Source of the DNA: Streptomyces maremycinicus
GTDB taxonomy: Bacteria; Actinomycetota; Actinomycetes; Streptomycetales; Streptomycetaceae
Direction: 5' to 3'
Length of the DNA stretch: 64,000 nt
Assembly: GCF_001184025.1 (NCBI RefSeq)
Contig: NZ_BBYG01000025.1
Span: forward strand, 75,830-139,829
Part shown: one piece after another, positions 48,279-57,546 of the stretch
How the letters are laid out: the number at the start of each line of letters is the position of its first letter
How positions within the stretch are numbered: the stretch's first letter is position 1
The notes under the pieces: generated by a model
The model's input: the letters and a program-made list of their open reading frames with translations, nothing else
Database searches by the model: none
Told to the model about the DNA's origin: nothing
Made by a program: the position numbers and the translations under genes

Positions 48279-49376
48279 GTGTCGCAGAGCCGCAGTCCGC
48301 AGCAGATCCCGGTCGTCGTTCTCGCCGGATTCCTCGGTTCCGGCAAGACGACCCTGCTCAACCATCTCCTGCACCGCAGCGGAGGCAGCCGCATCGGGGC
48401 GATCGTGAACGACTTCGGCGCCATCGAGATCGACGCCATGGCCGTGGCCGGCGCGCTCGGCGACTCCACCGTCTCCCTCGGCAACGGCTGTCTGTGCTGC
48501 GCCGTCGACGCCGGTGAACTCGACGTGTACCTCGAACGGCTCGCCGATCCGGCCGTCGGCATCGATGTCATCGTCATCGAGGCCAGCGGTCTCGCCGAGC
48601 CCGAGGAACTCGTGCGCATGGTGCTGGCCAGTGAGCATCCCGGCATCGTCTACGGCGGTCTCGTCGAAGTCGTCGACGCCGCCGAGTTCGACGAGACCCG
48701 GGCGAAGCACCCCGGGATCGACCGCCACCTGGCCCTCGCCGACCTCGTCGTGGTGAACAAACTCGACCGCACGCCCGACCCCGACCGGATCCTCGGACTC
48801 GTCCGCTCCCTCACCGACCGTGCCGCCGTCGTCCCCGCCACCTACGGCCGTGTCGACCCCGCGTTCCTCTTCGACTGCAGGCCCAGCGAGGAGCGGGTCG
48901 GCCAGCTCTCCTTCGACGACCTGCACGACCGCTCCGGGGGCGACCACGCGGACCACCTCCACAGCGCCTACGACAGCGTCTCCTTCACCTCCGAAGTGCC
49001 CCTGGCACCGCGCCGGTTGATGGAGTTCCTCGACAGCCGGCCGGAGGGGCTGTACCGGATCAAGGGGTACGTCGACCTCGGTCCGCACGACCCGGCCAAC
49101 CGGTACGCCGTGCACGCCGTCGGGCGCTTTCTCCGCTTCTACCCGGAGCCCTGGCCGGCCGCCGAGCCCCGGCTGACCCAGCTCGTCCTCATCGGCTCCG
49201 GCATCGACGCCGCCGCGCTCGGCAAGGAACTCGAGGCGTGCGAGGACGACGCCCCACACGCCGACGAGCACGGCATGTGGGGCATCCTGCGTTACGTCAT
49301 GGCTCCCGACGACGAGGCGTTCCAGGAGCCGGAGCCGGAGCCGGAGCCGGAGCCCGAGTCCGGGCCCGAGGCCTAG
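48279..49376 (+). CDS. CobW/G3E-family GTP-binding metallochaperone
   Basis: 365 residues from GTG 48279 with GAAAGG upstream. The G domain has Walker A GFLGSGKT (17-24), the family metal-binding GCLCC motif (about 69-73), EASGLAEP and VVNKLD. A His-rich loop (DRSGGDHADHLHS near 225-238) and the CobW C-terminal domain (PRRLMEFLD ... RIKGYVDL ... GRFLRFYPEPW) follow. The tail is a run of Glu-Pro repeats. Such proteins deliver zinc, cobalt or other metals to client enzymes. No Zur-type operator was identified, so regulation is open. Its stop codon overlaps that of parC. Confidence 0.92.
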   Translation: MSQSRSPQQIPVVVLAGFLGSGKTTLLNHLLHRSGGSRIGAIVNDFGAIEIDAMAVAGALGDSTVSLGNGCLCCAVDAGELDVYLERLADPAVGIDVIVIEASGLAEPEELVRMVLASEHPGIVYGGLVEVVDAAEFDETRAKHPGIDRHLALADLVVVNKLDRTPDPDRILGLVRSLTDRAAVVPATYGRVDPAFLFDCRPSEERVGQLSFDDLHDRSGGDHADHLHSAYDSVSFTSEVPLAPRRLMEFLDSRPEGLYRIKGYVDLGPHDPANRYAVHAVGRFLRFYPEPWPAAEPRLTQLVLIGSGIDAAALGKELEACEDDAPHADEHGMWGILRYVMAPDDEAFQEPEPEPEPEPESGPEA

Positions 49377-51847
49377 ACCGGCCCCGCCACCACCGAGACC
49401 GTCTTCGTCAGGGACACGCCCGAGCCGTCACGGCGCGGGTCCATCTCCGGCAGCTCGGCCGGCAGGCCGTTCTTCTGCGCCGCCTTGGCCGGGACGGGAC
49501 CCGCCCAGGCCAGGGACAGGCAGTCCTCGCCCTTCAGGAACCGCTGGCAGCGCACACCGCCCGTGGCACGGCCCTTGCGCGGGTACTGGTCGAACGGGGT
49601 GAGCTTGGCGGTCGTCTGGACGGAGTCGTCCAGGGTGCCGCGCGAGCCCGCGATCGTGAAGACCACCGCGTCGACGGCCGGGTCCACGGCGGTGAACGAG
49701 ATCACCTTGGCGCCCTCGGTGAGCTTGATGCCCGCCATACCGCCCGCCGCGCGGCCCTGCGGACGCACCTGCGAGGCCTGATAGCGCAGCAGCTGGGCGT
49801 CGTCGGTGATGAAGACCAGATCCTCCTCGCCGGTCCGCAGTTCGACGGCGCCGACGATCCGGTCGCCGTCCCGGAGGGTGATGACCTCCAGCTCGTCCTT
49901 GTTGGTCGGGTAGTCGGGCACGACCCGCTTGACGACGCCCTGCGCCGTGCCGATGGCCAGGCCCGGGGACGACTCGTCGAGCGTGGTCAGGCAGATCACC
50001 GTCTCGTCGCCCTCCAGGGAGACGAACTCCGCCAGGGGGGCGCCGCCCGAGAGGTTCGGCGCCGAGGCCGTGTCCGGGAGCTGCGGCAGATCCACGACGT
50101 TGATCCGCAGCAGACGGCCCGAGGAGGTGACCGCGCCGATCTCCCCGCGCGCGGTGGCCGACACGGCGGAGACGATCACGTCGTGCTTGGTGCGCTTGCC
50201 GCCACCGTCCTCGGCGTCCTCGGCGTTCTCCGCGAACGGCTCGCCGTTCGCCGTGCGGGCCAGCAGGCCCGTGGAGGACAGCAGGACACGGCACGGGTCG
50301 TCCGCGACCTGGAGGGGTACGGCGGCGGCCGTGGTTCCCGACGACTCCAGCAGGACCGTACGCCGCTCGGTGCCGAACCTCTTCGCCACCGAGGCCAGTT
50401 CGGCCGAGACCAGCTTGCGCAGCTCCGCGTCCGAGTCCAGGATCCGGGTCAGCTCGGCGATCTCCTCGTTGAGCTTCTCCTTCTCCGCCTCCAGCTCGAT
50501 GCGGTCGTACTTGGTGAGCCGGCGCAGCGGGGTGTCCAGGATGTACTGGGTCTGGATCTCCGACAGCGAGAACCGATCCATCAGGCGCTGCTTCGCCTCG
50601 GCGCTGTTGTCGCTGGAGCGGATCAGCCGGATGACCTCGTCGATGTCGACGAGCGCCGTCAGCAGGCCCTCCACCAGGTGCAGCCGGTCACGGCGCTTGC
50701 CGCGGCGGAACTCGCTGCGGCGGCGCACCACGGTGAATCGGTGGTCGAGGTAGACCTCCAGCAGCTCCTTGAGGCCCAGCGTGAGCGGCTGGCCGTCGAC
50801 CAGTGCCACGTTGTTGATGCCGAAGGACTCCTCCATCGGCGTCAGCTTGTACAGCTGCTCGAGGACCGCCTCCGGCACGAAGCCGTTCTTGATCTCGATG
50901 ACCAGACGCAGGCCGTGCGCGCGGTCCGTGAGGTCCTTGACGTCGGCGATGCCCTGGATCTTCTTCGAGCCGACCAGGTCCTTGATCTTGGCGATGACCT
51001 TCTCGGGCCCGACCGTGAAGGGCAGTTCGGTGATCACCAGGCCCTTGCGGCGGGCCGTGACGGTCTCCACCGCCACCGTGGCGCGGATCTTGAACGTGCC
51101 GCGGCCGTTCTCGTAGGCGTCCCTGATGCCGGAGAGACCGACGATCCGGCCGCCGGTCGGCAGGTCGGGGCCCGGAACGTACTTCATCAGGGCGTCCAGA
51201 TCCGCGCCGGGATAGCGGATCAGGTGGCGGGCGGCGGCGATGACCTCGCCCAGGTTGTGCGGCGGCATGTTCGTGGCCATGCCGACCGCGATCCCGGACG
51301 CGCCGTTGACCAGCAGGTTCGGGAAGGCGGCGGGCAGCGCCACCGGCTCCTGCTCCTGGCCGTCGTAGTTGGGCGAGAAGTCGACCGTGTCCTCGTCGAT
51401 CGACTCCGTCATCAGGCTCGTCGCCTGGGCCTGGCGGCACTCGGTGTACCGCATGGCGGCCGGCGGGTCGTCGTTGCCCAGCGAGCCGAAGTTGCCGTGG
51501 CCGTCGACCAGCGGCACCCGCATCGAGAAGGGCTGGGCCATCCGCACCAGGGCGTCGTAGATCGACGCGTCGCCGTGCGGGTGCAGCTTGCCCATGACCT
51601 CGCCGACGACCCGGGCGCACTTCACATAGCCGCGCTCCGGGCGCAGGCCCATCTCGTTCATCTGGTAGACGATGCGGCGGTGCACCGGCTTGAGGCCGTC
51701 ACGGGCGTCCGGCAGGGCGCGGGAGTAGATGACCGAGTACGCGTACTCGAGGAAGGAGCCCTGCATCTCGTCGACGACGTCGATGTCGAGGATCCGCTCC
51801 TCGTACGAGTCGTCGGGCGGCGGGGTCTTCGTGCTGCGGCGGGCCAT
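49373..51847 (-). CDS. parC: DNA topoisomerase IV subunit A
   Basis: 824 residues from ATG 51847 with AAGGAG upstream. This is the DNA-cutting subunit partner of ParE. The catalytic tyrosine is Tyr134 in AMRYTECR; the quinolone-resistance region GKLHPHGDASIYDALVRMAQ runs 86-105. The tower/coiled-coil (LEAEKEKLNEEIAELTRIL) is followed by a C-terminal beta-pinwheel with repeated blades (DETVICLTTLDESS, DRIVGAVEL, ATGGVRCQRF). A clear GyrA box (QRRGGKG) is missing, supporting ParC over GyrA. It ends tail-to-tail with the CobW gene: the four bases CTAG at 49373-49376 contain both stop codons. Confidence 0.94.
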   Translation of the reverse strand: MARRSTKTPPPDDSYEERILDIDVVDEMQGSFLEYAYSVIYSRALPDARDGLKPVHRRIVYQMNEMGLRPERGYVKCARVVGEVMGKLHPHGDASIYDALVRMAQPFSMRVPLVDGHGNFGSLGNDDPPAAMRYTECRQAQATSLMTESIDEDTVDFSPNYDGQEQEPVALPAAFPNLLVNGASGIAVGMATNMPPHNLGEVIAAARHLIRYPGADLDALMKYVPGPDLPTGGRIVGLSGIRDAYENGRGTFKIRATVAVETVTARRKGLVITELPFTVGPEKVIAKIKDLVGSKKIQGIADVKDLTDRAHGLRLVIEIKNGFVPEAVLEQLYKLTPMEESFGINNVALVDGQPLTLGLKELLEVYLDHRFTVVRRRSEFRRGKRRDRLHLVEGLLTALVDIDEVIRLIRSSDNSAEAKQRLMDRFSLSEIQTQYILDTPLRRLTKYDRIELEAEKEKLNEEIAELTRILDSDAELRKLVSAELASVAKRFGTERRTVLLESSGTTAAAVPLQVADDPCRVLLSSTGLLARTANGEPFAENAEDAEDGGGKRTKHDVIVSAVSATARGEIGAVTSSGRLLRINVVDLPQLPDTASAPNLSGGAPLAEFVSLEGDETVICLTTLDESSPGLAIGTAQGVVKRVVPDYPTNKDELEVITLRDGDRIVGAVELRTGEEDLVFITDDAQLLRYQASQVRPQGRAAGGMAGIKLTEGAKVISFTAVDPAVDAVVFTIAGSRGTLDDSVQTTAKLTPFDQYPRKGRATGGVRCQRFLKGEDCLSLAWAGPVPAKAAQKNGLPAELPEMDPRRDGSGVSLTKTVSVVAGPV

Positions 51848-52117
51848 CGCTGCCGGCTCCTTGCTGGGGCGTGATACGGGATCTGACGCGGACCATTGTG
51901 GACCGTGGCACTGACAGCGCGGGCGAGGACCCGGCGTCGGCCGTCCGGCCCGCACGCAGAGGCATCTCCTCCACGGCTGCCCGCAGGCTACGCGATCTCG
52001 CTCTCGGCGTATGTCGTCCGGGAACTTCGCCGACCGTCCGCACGCTTGCATACAGTGGCAGGACCGGCAGGAAAACCGCGGTTTCGACGACCGCGTCCGC
52101 GATCGGAAGGGACGTAC

Positions 52118-53467
52118 ATGCCCATGGGTCACACGGCCACAGCCCAGGCAGGCTCCGGGGGCCTGACAGCGACCGAGCACCGTCTGGCCAACGGCCTGCG
52201 CGTGGTGCTCTCGGAGGACCACCTGACCCCGGTCGCGGCGGTGTGCCTCTGGTACGACGTCGGTTCACGCCACGAAGTCAAGGGGCGTACCGGTCTTGCT
52301 CACCTTTTCGAGCACCTGATGTTCCAGGGATCGGGCCAGGTCAAGGGCAACGGCCACTTCGAGCTCGTCCAGGGGGCGGGCGGGTCGCTCAACGGCACCA
52401 CCAGCTTCGAGCGCACGAACTACTTCGAGACCATGCCCACCCACCAGCTGGAGCTCGCGCTCTGGCTGGAGGCCGACCGCATGGGCTCGCTGCTCACCGC
52501 GCTGGACGACGAGTCGATGGAGAACCAGCGCGACGTCGTCAAGAACGAGCGCCGCCAGCGCTACGACAACGTCCCCTACGGCACGGCCTTCGAGAAGCTG
52601 ACCGCTCTCGCCTACCCGGACGGCCACCCGTACCACCACACGCCGATCGGCTCGATGGCCGACCTGGACGCGGCGACGCTGGAGGACGCGCGCGCGTTCT
52701 TCCGCACGTACTACGCGCCCAACAACGCGGTCCTCTCCGTGGTGGGTGACATCGACCCGGAGCAGACCCTCGCCTGGGTCGAGAAGTACTTCGGCTCCAT
52801 CCCCGGCCACGACGGCAAGCCCGCCCCCCGTGACGGCGGGCTGCCCGACGTCATCGGCGAGCAGCTGCGCGAGATCGTCGAGGAGGAGGTGCCGGCCCGT
52901 GCGCTGATGGCCGCCTACCGGCTGCCCGAGGACGGCACGCGCGCGTGCGACGCCGTCGACCTGGCGCTCACCGTCCTCGGCGGCGGCGAGTCCTCCCGCC
53001 TCTACAACCGGCTCGTGCGCCGCGACCGTACGGCCGTCGCGGCCGGCTTCGGTCTGCTGCGGCTGGCCGGAGCGCCCTCCCTGGGCTGGCTGGACGTGAA
53101 GACGTCCGGTGACGTCGAGGTGCCCGTCATCGAGGCCGCCATCGACGAGGAGCTCGCCCGGTTCGCCGAGGAGGGGCCCACGGCCGAGGAAATGGAGCGT
53201 GCCCAGGCGCAGTTGGAGCGCGAGTGGCTCGACCGGCTCGGCACGGTCGCCGGGCGCGCCGACGAACTGTGCCGGTACGCCGTCCTGTTCGGCGACCCGC
53301 AGCTCGCCCTCACCGCCGTCCAGCGCGTGCTGGACGTGACGCCCGAGGAGGTGCAGGAGATCGCCAAGGCCCGCCTGCGCCCCGACAACCGCGCGGTGCT
53401 CGTCTACGAGCCGACCGCCGCCGAAGCCCCCGCCGACCAGGACGAGAACGAGGAGGCGGCCCGGTGA
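52118..53467 (+). CDS. M16-family zinc metallopeptidase, active subunit
   Basis: 449 residues from ATG 52118 (GGAAGGGAC upstream; a second ATG two codons later is also possible). The inverted zinc motif HLFEH (HxxEH) occurs in GLAHLFEHLMFQGS near residue 66, with the distal Glu in ENQRDVVKNERRQRYDN. The second half-domain has GGGESSRLYNRLVR. It resembles pitrilysin/processing-peptidase-like enzymes, which often work as heterodimers. It overlaps the next gene by 4 nt (GTGA), and that gene encodes a partner lacking the zinc motif. No signal peptide is seen, so a cytoplasmic oligopeptidase is likely. Confidence 0.94.
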   Translation: MPMGHTATAQAGSGGLTATEHRLANGLRVVLSEDHLTPVAAVCLWYDVGSRHEVKGRTGLAHLFEHLMFQGSGQVKGNGHFELVQGAGGSLNGTTSFERTNYFETMPTHQLELALWLEADRMGSLLTALDDESMENQRDVVKNERRQRYDNVPYGTAFEKLTALAYPDGHPYHHTPIGSMADLDAATLEDARAFFRTYYAPNNAVLSVVGDIDPEQTLAWVEKYFGSIPGHDGKPAPRDGGLPDVIGEQLREIVEEEVPARALMAAYRLPEDGTRACDAVDLALTVLGGGESSRLYNRLVRRDRTAVAAGFGLLRLAGAPSLGWLDVKTSGDVEVPVIEAAIDEELARFAEEGPTAEEMERAQAQLEREWLDRLGTVAGRADELCRYAVLFGDPQLALTAVQRVLDVTPEEVQEIAKARLRPDNRAVLVYEPTAAEAPADQDENEEAAR

Positions 53468-54852
53468 CCGAGCTCGCCACGATGGACTTCCACCCCCAGC
53501 CCCGGGCGGGCGAGGCCAAGCCGTGGGCGTTCCCGGCGCCCGAGCGCACCGCGCTGTCCAACGGCCTGACCGTGCTGCACTGCCACCGTCCCGGCCAGCA
53601 GGTCGTCGCCGTCGAGATCCTCCTCGACGCGCCCCTGGACGCCGAACCGGCCGACCTGGACGGCGTCGCCACGATCATGGCGCGGGCCTTCTCCGAGGGC
53701 ACCGACAAGCACTCGGCCGAGGAGTTCGCCGCCGAACTGGAGCGCTGCGGTGCCACCCTGGACGCGCACGCCGATCACCCCGGCGTCCGGCTGAGCCTCG
53801 AAGTGCCGGCCTCGCGCCTGCCCAAGGGCCTCGGTCTGCTCGCCGACGCGCTCAGGGCCCCCGCGTTCGCCGACAGCGAGATCGAGCGCCTCGTCCGGAA
53901 CCGGCTGGACGAGATCCCGCACGAGCTGGCCAACCCCTCCCGGCGTGCCGCCAAGGAGCTCTCCAAGGAGCTGTTCCCGGCCACCGCGCGGATGTCGCGC
54001 CCGCGCCAGGGCACCGCGGAGACGGTCGAGAAGATCGACTCCGCCGCGGTACGCGCCTTCTACGAGAAGCACGTCCGTCCCGCCACGGCCACCGCCGTGG
54101 TCGTCGGCGACCTCACCGGCGTCGCGCTGGAGGAGCTCCTCGGCGACACCCTGGGCGCCTGGACGGGCTCCTCGGCCCAGCCGCGGCCCGTGCCGCCGGT
54201 GACCGCCGACGACACCGGACGCGTCGTCATCGTGGACCGTCCCGGCGCCGTACAGACGCAGTTGCTGATCGGCCGTATCGGCGCCGACCGGCACGACCGC
54301 GTGTGGCCCGCGCAGGTGCTCGGCACGTACTGCCTCGGTGGCACCCTCACCTCCCGGCTGGACCGTGTCCTGCGCGAGGAGAAGGGCTACACCTACGGCG
54401 TCCGCGCCTTCGGACAGGTCCTGCGGTCCGCCCCGGACGGCTCGGGCGCCGCGATGCTCGCCATCAGCGGCTCCGTCGACACCCCGAACACCGGTCCCGC
54501 CCTGGACGACCTGTGGAAGGTGCTGCGCACCCTCGCCGCCGAGGGGCTGACCGACGCCGAGCGCGACGTCGCCGTGCAGAACCTGGTCGGTGTGGCCCCG
54601 CTGAAGTTCGAGACCGCCGCGGCCGTCGCCGGCACGCTGGCCGACCAGGTCGAGCAGCACCTGCCCGACGACTTCCAGGCCACGCTGTACCAGCAGTTGG
54701 CCGCGACCGGCACGGTGGAGGCCACCGCGGCGGCCGTGAACGCCTTCCCGGTGGACCGCCTGGTGACCGTCCTCGTCGGTGACGCGGCCCAGATCAAGGA
54801 GCCGGTCGAGGCCCTCGGCATCGGCGAGGTGAAGGTGGTGTCCGCCGAGTAG
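53464..54852 (+). CDS. M16-family peptidase-like protein, non-catalytic subunit
   Basis: 462 residues from GTG 53464, translationally coupled to the active subunit. The fold features are present: TALSNGLTVLHCHRPGQQVVAVEILLDAP, and the C-terminal half with LGGTLTSRLDRVLREEKGYTYGVRAF. The metal site is replaced: where HxxEH should be it reads GVATIMARAFSEG, with no His. It therefore should act as the structural or substrate-binding partner, as in alpha/beta mitochondrial processing peptidase. Confidence 0.93.
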   Translation: MTELATMDFHPQPRAGEAKPWAFPAPERTALSNGLTVLHCHRPGQQVVAVEILLDAPLDAEPADLDGVATIMARAFSEGTDKHSAEEFAAELERCGATLDAHADHPGVRLSLEVPASRLPKGLGLLADALRAPAFADSEIERLVRNRLDEIPHELANPSRRAAKELSKELFPATARMSRPRQGTAETVEKIDSAAVRAFYEKHVRPATATAVVVGDLTGVALEELLGDTLGAWTGSSAQPRPVPPVTADDTGRVVIVDRPGAVQTQLLIGRIGADRHDRVWPAQVLGTYCLGGTLTSRLDRVLREEKGYTYGVRAFGQVLRSAPDGSGAAMLAISGSVDTPNTGPALDDLWKVLRTLAAEGLTDAERDVAVQNLVGVAPLKFETAAAVAGTLADQVEQHLPDDFQATLYQQLAATGTVEATAAAVNAFPVDRLVTVLVGDAAQIKEPVEALGIGEVKVVSAE

Positions 54853-54878
54853 GTCCGGCAACGGCGCACGCACACGGG

Positions 54879-54909
54879 GGCCCTGGTCGACGGAAGCGTC
54901 ACCAGGGCC
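54879..54909 (+). terminator. Terminator after the M16 pair
   Basis: GGCCCTGGT (54879-54887) pairs with ACCAGGGCC (54901-54909); the loop itself contains a short GACG/CGTC stem. Confidence 0.85.
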
Positions 54910-54980
54910 GTCGTATGTCCGAATTGATGCGGAGGTTGCCCGTCTGCCCTGTGGCATGCGCTACAAAAACCGGGATCCGT

Positions 54981-55010
54981 TTGAGGATTGAAACCCCTGC
55001 GGCTTAGCGT
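54981..55010 (+). promoter_or_regulatory. Promoter of the riboswitch-controlled M23 gene
   Basis: TTGAGG (54981-54986), 18-bp spacer, TAGCGT (55005-55010). It would start transcription about 45 nt before the riboswitch, an HrdB-type promoter by resemblance. Confidence 0.6.
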
Positions 55011-55061
55011 CATCCGGACTGTTCGTCAGGCAGTGCGCCGCAGCCGCGGCACCGGACAGTC

Positions 55062-55206
55062 ATCGCCGAGTCCCCGTACGGCGCGAGCCAGGGGAGCCGG
55101 GGACCCATGTGAAGTCCCTGGGGTGAATCGGACGCCCGCGCGTGATCGCGAGGGGGTCCGTAGGAGACCTTCCTGCTCCGAACCCGTCAGCTAACCCGGT
55201 AGGCGA
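55062..55206 (+). ncRNA. c-di-AMP riboswitch (ydaO-yuaA type)
   Basis: The leader between the promoter and the M23 gene shows the conserved blocks of this class: GGGGAGCCGGGGACCC, CTGGGGTGAATC, then GAGACCTTCCTGCTCCGAACCCG and the terminal CAGCTAACCCGGTAGGCG, which pairs back in the pseudo-symmetric fold. In streptomycetes this class precedes cell-wall hydrolase and resuscitation-factor genes and switches them off when c-di-AMP is high. The downstream gene start is 28 nt after the 3' end, with AAGGAAAGGA in between. Any expression platform must be short; no separate terminator is evident. Confidence 0.9.
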
Positions 55207-55234
55207 GAAGGAAGGAAAGGACACACCCGACTTC

Positions 55235-55978
55235 ATGGCGTTCACCTGCGCGCCCGGCAAGCACCGTCGTCCCGGCCGGATGCAGCGGACCACCGCTCGC
55301 GCGGCGGGCGTCGCGGCGCTCACCACCACCGGCGTGATGGCCACCGTCGCCGCCACCCCGGCCCTCGCCGCCGAGCCCAGCCCCGAGCAGACCGGGCTGA
55401 TCCCCGTCGTCACCGCCTCCGAGGCCGTCGCGGAGCAGGTCGACGACCAGGTCGCCGTGCAGAAGCACGCGGCGTTCGAGGAGGCCGCCCGGCAGGCCGC
55501 CGCCAAGAAGGCCGTGGAGGAGCGCGAGGCACGCGTGCGTGCGGCCCGTGAGGCCGAGCGCAAGCGCCTCAACACCTTCGTCTCGCCGATCACCGGCTCC
55601 TACGTGTCGACCAGCTACCAGGCCAGCAGTTCCCTGTGGTCCTCCGGCAGTCACACCGGCATCGACTTCCACGCGTCCAGCGGCACCACCGTGCACGCGG
55701 TCGGTCTGGGCACCGTCGTCGAGGCCGGCTGGGGCGGGGCGTACGGCAACCAGATCGTCATCAAGATGAACGACGGGACGTACACCCAGTACGGTCACCT
55801 GTCGTCCATCGAGGTGTCGGTGGGCCAGCAGGTCACCCCGGGCCAGCGGATCGCCCTGTCGGGCGCCACCGGCAACGTCACCGGCGCGCATCTGCACTTC
55901 GAGGCCCGCACCACCGCGGAGTACGGCTCGGACATCGACCCGGTCGCCTACCTCCGCAACCACGGCGTGAACATCTGA
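55235..55978 (+). CDS. Secreted M23-family peptidoglycan endopeptidase
   Basis: 247 residues from ATG 55235; the ribosome-binding site AAGGAAAGGA is somewhat distant (about 13 nt), but no other start fits downstream of the riboswitch. The signal peptide ends near ATPALAAEP. A helical charged segment (about 70-105, AARQAAAKKAVEEREARVRAAREAERKR) precedes the LytM domain. Zinc ligands are in HTGIDFHA (HxxxD), with the YGHLSS catalytic His and HLHFEAR. It should cut cross-links in the wall during growth, germination or sporulation. Control by c-di-AMP follows from the leader. Confidence 0.93.
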   Translation: MAFTCAPGKHRRPGRMQRTTARAAGVAALTTTGVMATVAATPALAAEPSPEQTGLIPVVTASEAVAEQVDDQVAVQKHAAFEEAARQAAAKKAVEEREARVRAAREAERKRLNTFVSPITGSYVSTSYQASSSLWSSGSHTGIDFHASSGTTVHAVGLGTVVEAGWGGAYGNQIVIKMNDGTYTQYGHLSSIEVSVGQQVTPGQRIALSGATGNVTGAHLHFEARTTAEYGSDIDPVAYLRNHGVNI

Positions 55979-56003
55979 CGACCCACGGCGACAGATCGTC
56001 CTG

Positions 56004-56024
56004 CCCCGGCCCTCGCGGCCGGGG
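56004..56024 (+). terminator. Terminator after the M23 gene
   Basis: CCCCGGCC (56004-56011) pairs with GGCCGGGG (56017-56024), loop of 5 nt, followed by CTTTCG. Confidence 0.8.
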
Positions 56025-56166
56025 CTTTCGCCGTTTTCGGGCCTCTGCTGTCCAAAAAATATGCCTGGATTCCGGACCGCCATCGGAAATTCCCGCTCAT
56101 TGCAATAGAGTCACGGAACACACGTCAATCGTCGACGTTTCACGGGGATTAAGGCGGAGGTCCGTC

Positions 56167-56862
56167 ATGCGTATTCCGGCGCACTCGGTGTGCACGGCCA
56201 TTCGGGACGACATCGTCTCGGGTGTCTACGAGCGCGGCAGCCGCCTCACCGAGGAACTCCTGGCCCGCCGCTACGGAGTCTCCCGCGTCCCCGTGCGCGA
56301 GGCGCTGCGCACGCTGGAGGCCGAGGGCTTCGTCGTCACCCGGCGGCACGCGGGCGCGTGCGTCGCGGAGCCGACCGAGCAGGAGGCGGCGGACCTGCTG
56401 GAGATGCGGATGCTCCTGGAGCCGCTCGGTGCCTCCCGGGCCGCCCAGCGGCGCACCGAGGCCCACCTGAAGGTGCTGCGCGGACTGGTCCGGCTGGGCC
56501 AGGAGCGGGCCAGGCGGGGCAACAGCGACGACCTGCGCTCCTTGGGCGGCTGGTTCCACGAGACGCTCGCCCAGTCCTCCGGAAGCCACGCCCTGACGTC
56601 GATGCTCACCCAGCTGCGCCACAAGATCGCCTGGATGTACGCGGTGGAGGCGCCGGCCGACCCCGTGGAGTCCTGGGCGGAGCACGGCGCGATCGTGGAC
56701 GCGGTGGCGCGTGGCGACGGCGAGCGGGCGCGGGCGATCACGGCGCTGCACACCGAGCGCGCGACGTCCGCGCACCGGTTGCGCTTTTCCGGCGGCACCG
56801 AACGCGCCGACCGTGTGAGGACTTCGCAACCTCCCGTAAACATGACGGGTCTGCGGCATTAA
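56167..56862 (+). CDS. GntR-family transcriptional regulator (FCD type)
   Basis: 231 residues from ATG 56167 with GGCGGAGG upstream. The winged helix at 5-72 (SVCTAIRDDIVSGVYERGSRLTEELLARRYGVSRVPVREALRTLEAEGFVV) is classic. The C-terminal helical FCD domain (80-205) includes LEMRMLLEPLGASRAAQR, GGWFHETLAQSSGSHALTSML and WAEHGAIVDAVARGDGERA, the last with metal-site-type His. The ligand is probably a small carboxylate or sugar acid. It stands alone. TAGAGT (56106-56111) in an AT-rich leader is a possible -10. Confidence 0.93.
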   Translation: MRIPAHSVCTAIRDDIVSGVYERGSRLTEELLARRYGVSRVPVREALRTLEAEGFVVTRRHAGACVAEPTEQEAADLLEMRMLLEPLGASRAAQRRTEAHLKVLRGLVRLGQERARRGNSDDLRSLGGWFHETLAQSSGSHALTSMLTQLRHKIAWMYAVEAPADPVESWAEHGAIVDAVARGDGERARAITALHTERATSAHRLRFSGGTERADRVRTSQPPVNMTGLRH

Positions 56863-56933
56863 CACGAGGGCCGTATACAAAGAGGGGATAATTCTCGGGG
56901 GATTATTTCCGCTGCCCGGCAACGGGAAATACG

Positions 56934-56965
56934 AAGGGCTCGCCCGATAATTCGGACGAGCCCTT
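56934..56965. terminator. Bidirectional terminator between GntR gene and ptsH
   Basis: 13-bp stem with one mismatch (56934-56946 with 56953-56965), 6-nt loop. Confidence 0.85.
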
Positions 56966-57087
56966 CAGGATTGGCGGAACGGCGCCTCGAAGGCGACGGA
57001 CACCCCGATCGTCGGTCGATCGCCCCTATGCCGCCGACCGTGTCCGCGAGAGCGGCGGCCGGTTCAGGCGCGGCGAGGGCCGAGCGC

Positions 57088-57369
57088 TCAGACGGTCTCG
57101 GGGAGCTCCTCGAGACCCTCGGCGACCAGCTTCGCCAGCCGGTCGAGAGCGGCGTCCGCGCCGTCGGCCTCGGAGGCGAGGACGATCTCCTCGCCGCCCT
57201 GGGCGCCCAGGCCGAGAACGGCCAGCATGGAGGCCGCGTTGACGGGGTTGCCGTCGGCCTTGGCGATCGTCACCGGGATACCTGCGGCCGTGGCGGCCCG
57301 GACGAAGATGGAAGCGGGGCGGGCGTGAAGGCCCTCGGCCCAGCCGACGTTGACGCGGCGCTCAGCCAT
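57088..57369 (-). CDS. ptsH: Phosphocarrier protein HPr
   Basis: 93 residues from ATG 57369. HPr carries phosphate from enzyme I to sugar-specific EIIA proteins. The active-site His15 is in GLHARPASIF, and the regulatory-site residue Ser47 in NAASMLAVLGLGAQGG is kept, although actinobacteria generally lack HPr kinase of the Firmicute type. The acidic C-terminus is typical. No ptsI is nearby. Divergent from the acetyltransferase gene, 177 bp apart. Confidence 0.97.
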   Translation of the reverse strand: MAERRVNVGWAEGLHARPASIFVRAATAAGIPVTIAKADGNPVNAASMLAVLGLGAQGGEEIVLASEADGADAALDRLAKLVAEGLEELPETV

Positions 57370-57546
57370 GTGATGCTGCCCTTCAGTGTTCAGGTTGTCT
57401 AGACCAGTGTTCCACACGTGAAGCGTGTGAGGGAGGGGGTGCGTGCTCCCCGCCCGACGTGGTGGTCGGATCGCGGCCTCGATCCGACGTACGTCCTCCA
57501 CAGACTGCCTCGCGCCGTTGTCGTACGCGAGCCGTACTCTGGCCCC

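Noticed and set aside
49238..51874. Plus-strand frame of about 878 codons opposite parC
   Set aside because: Arg/Gly/Val-rich translation without recognisable domains; parC on the other strand is certain.
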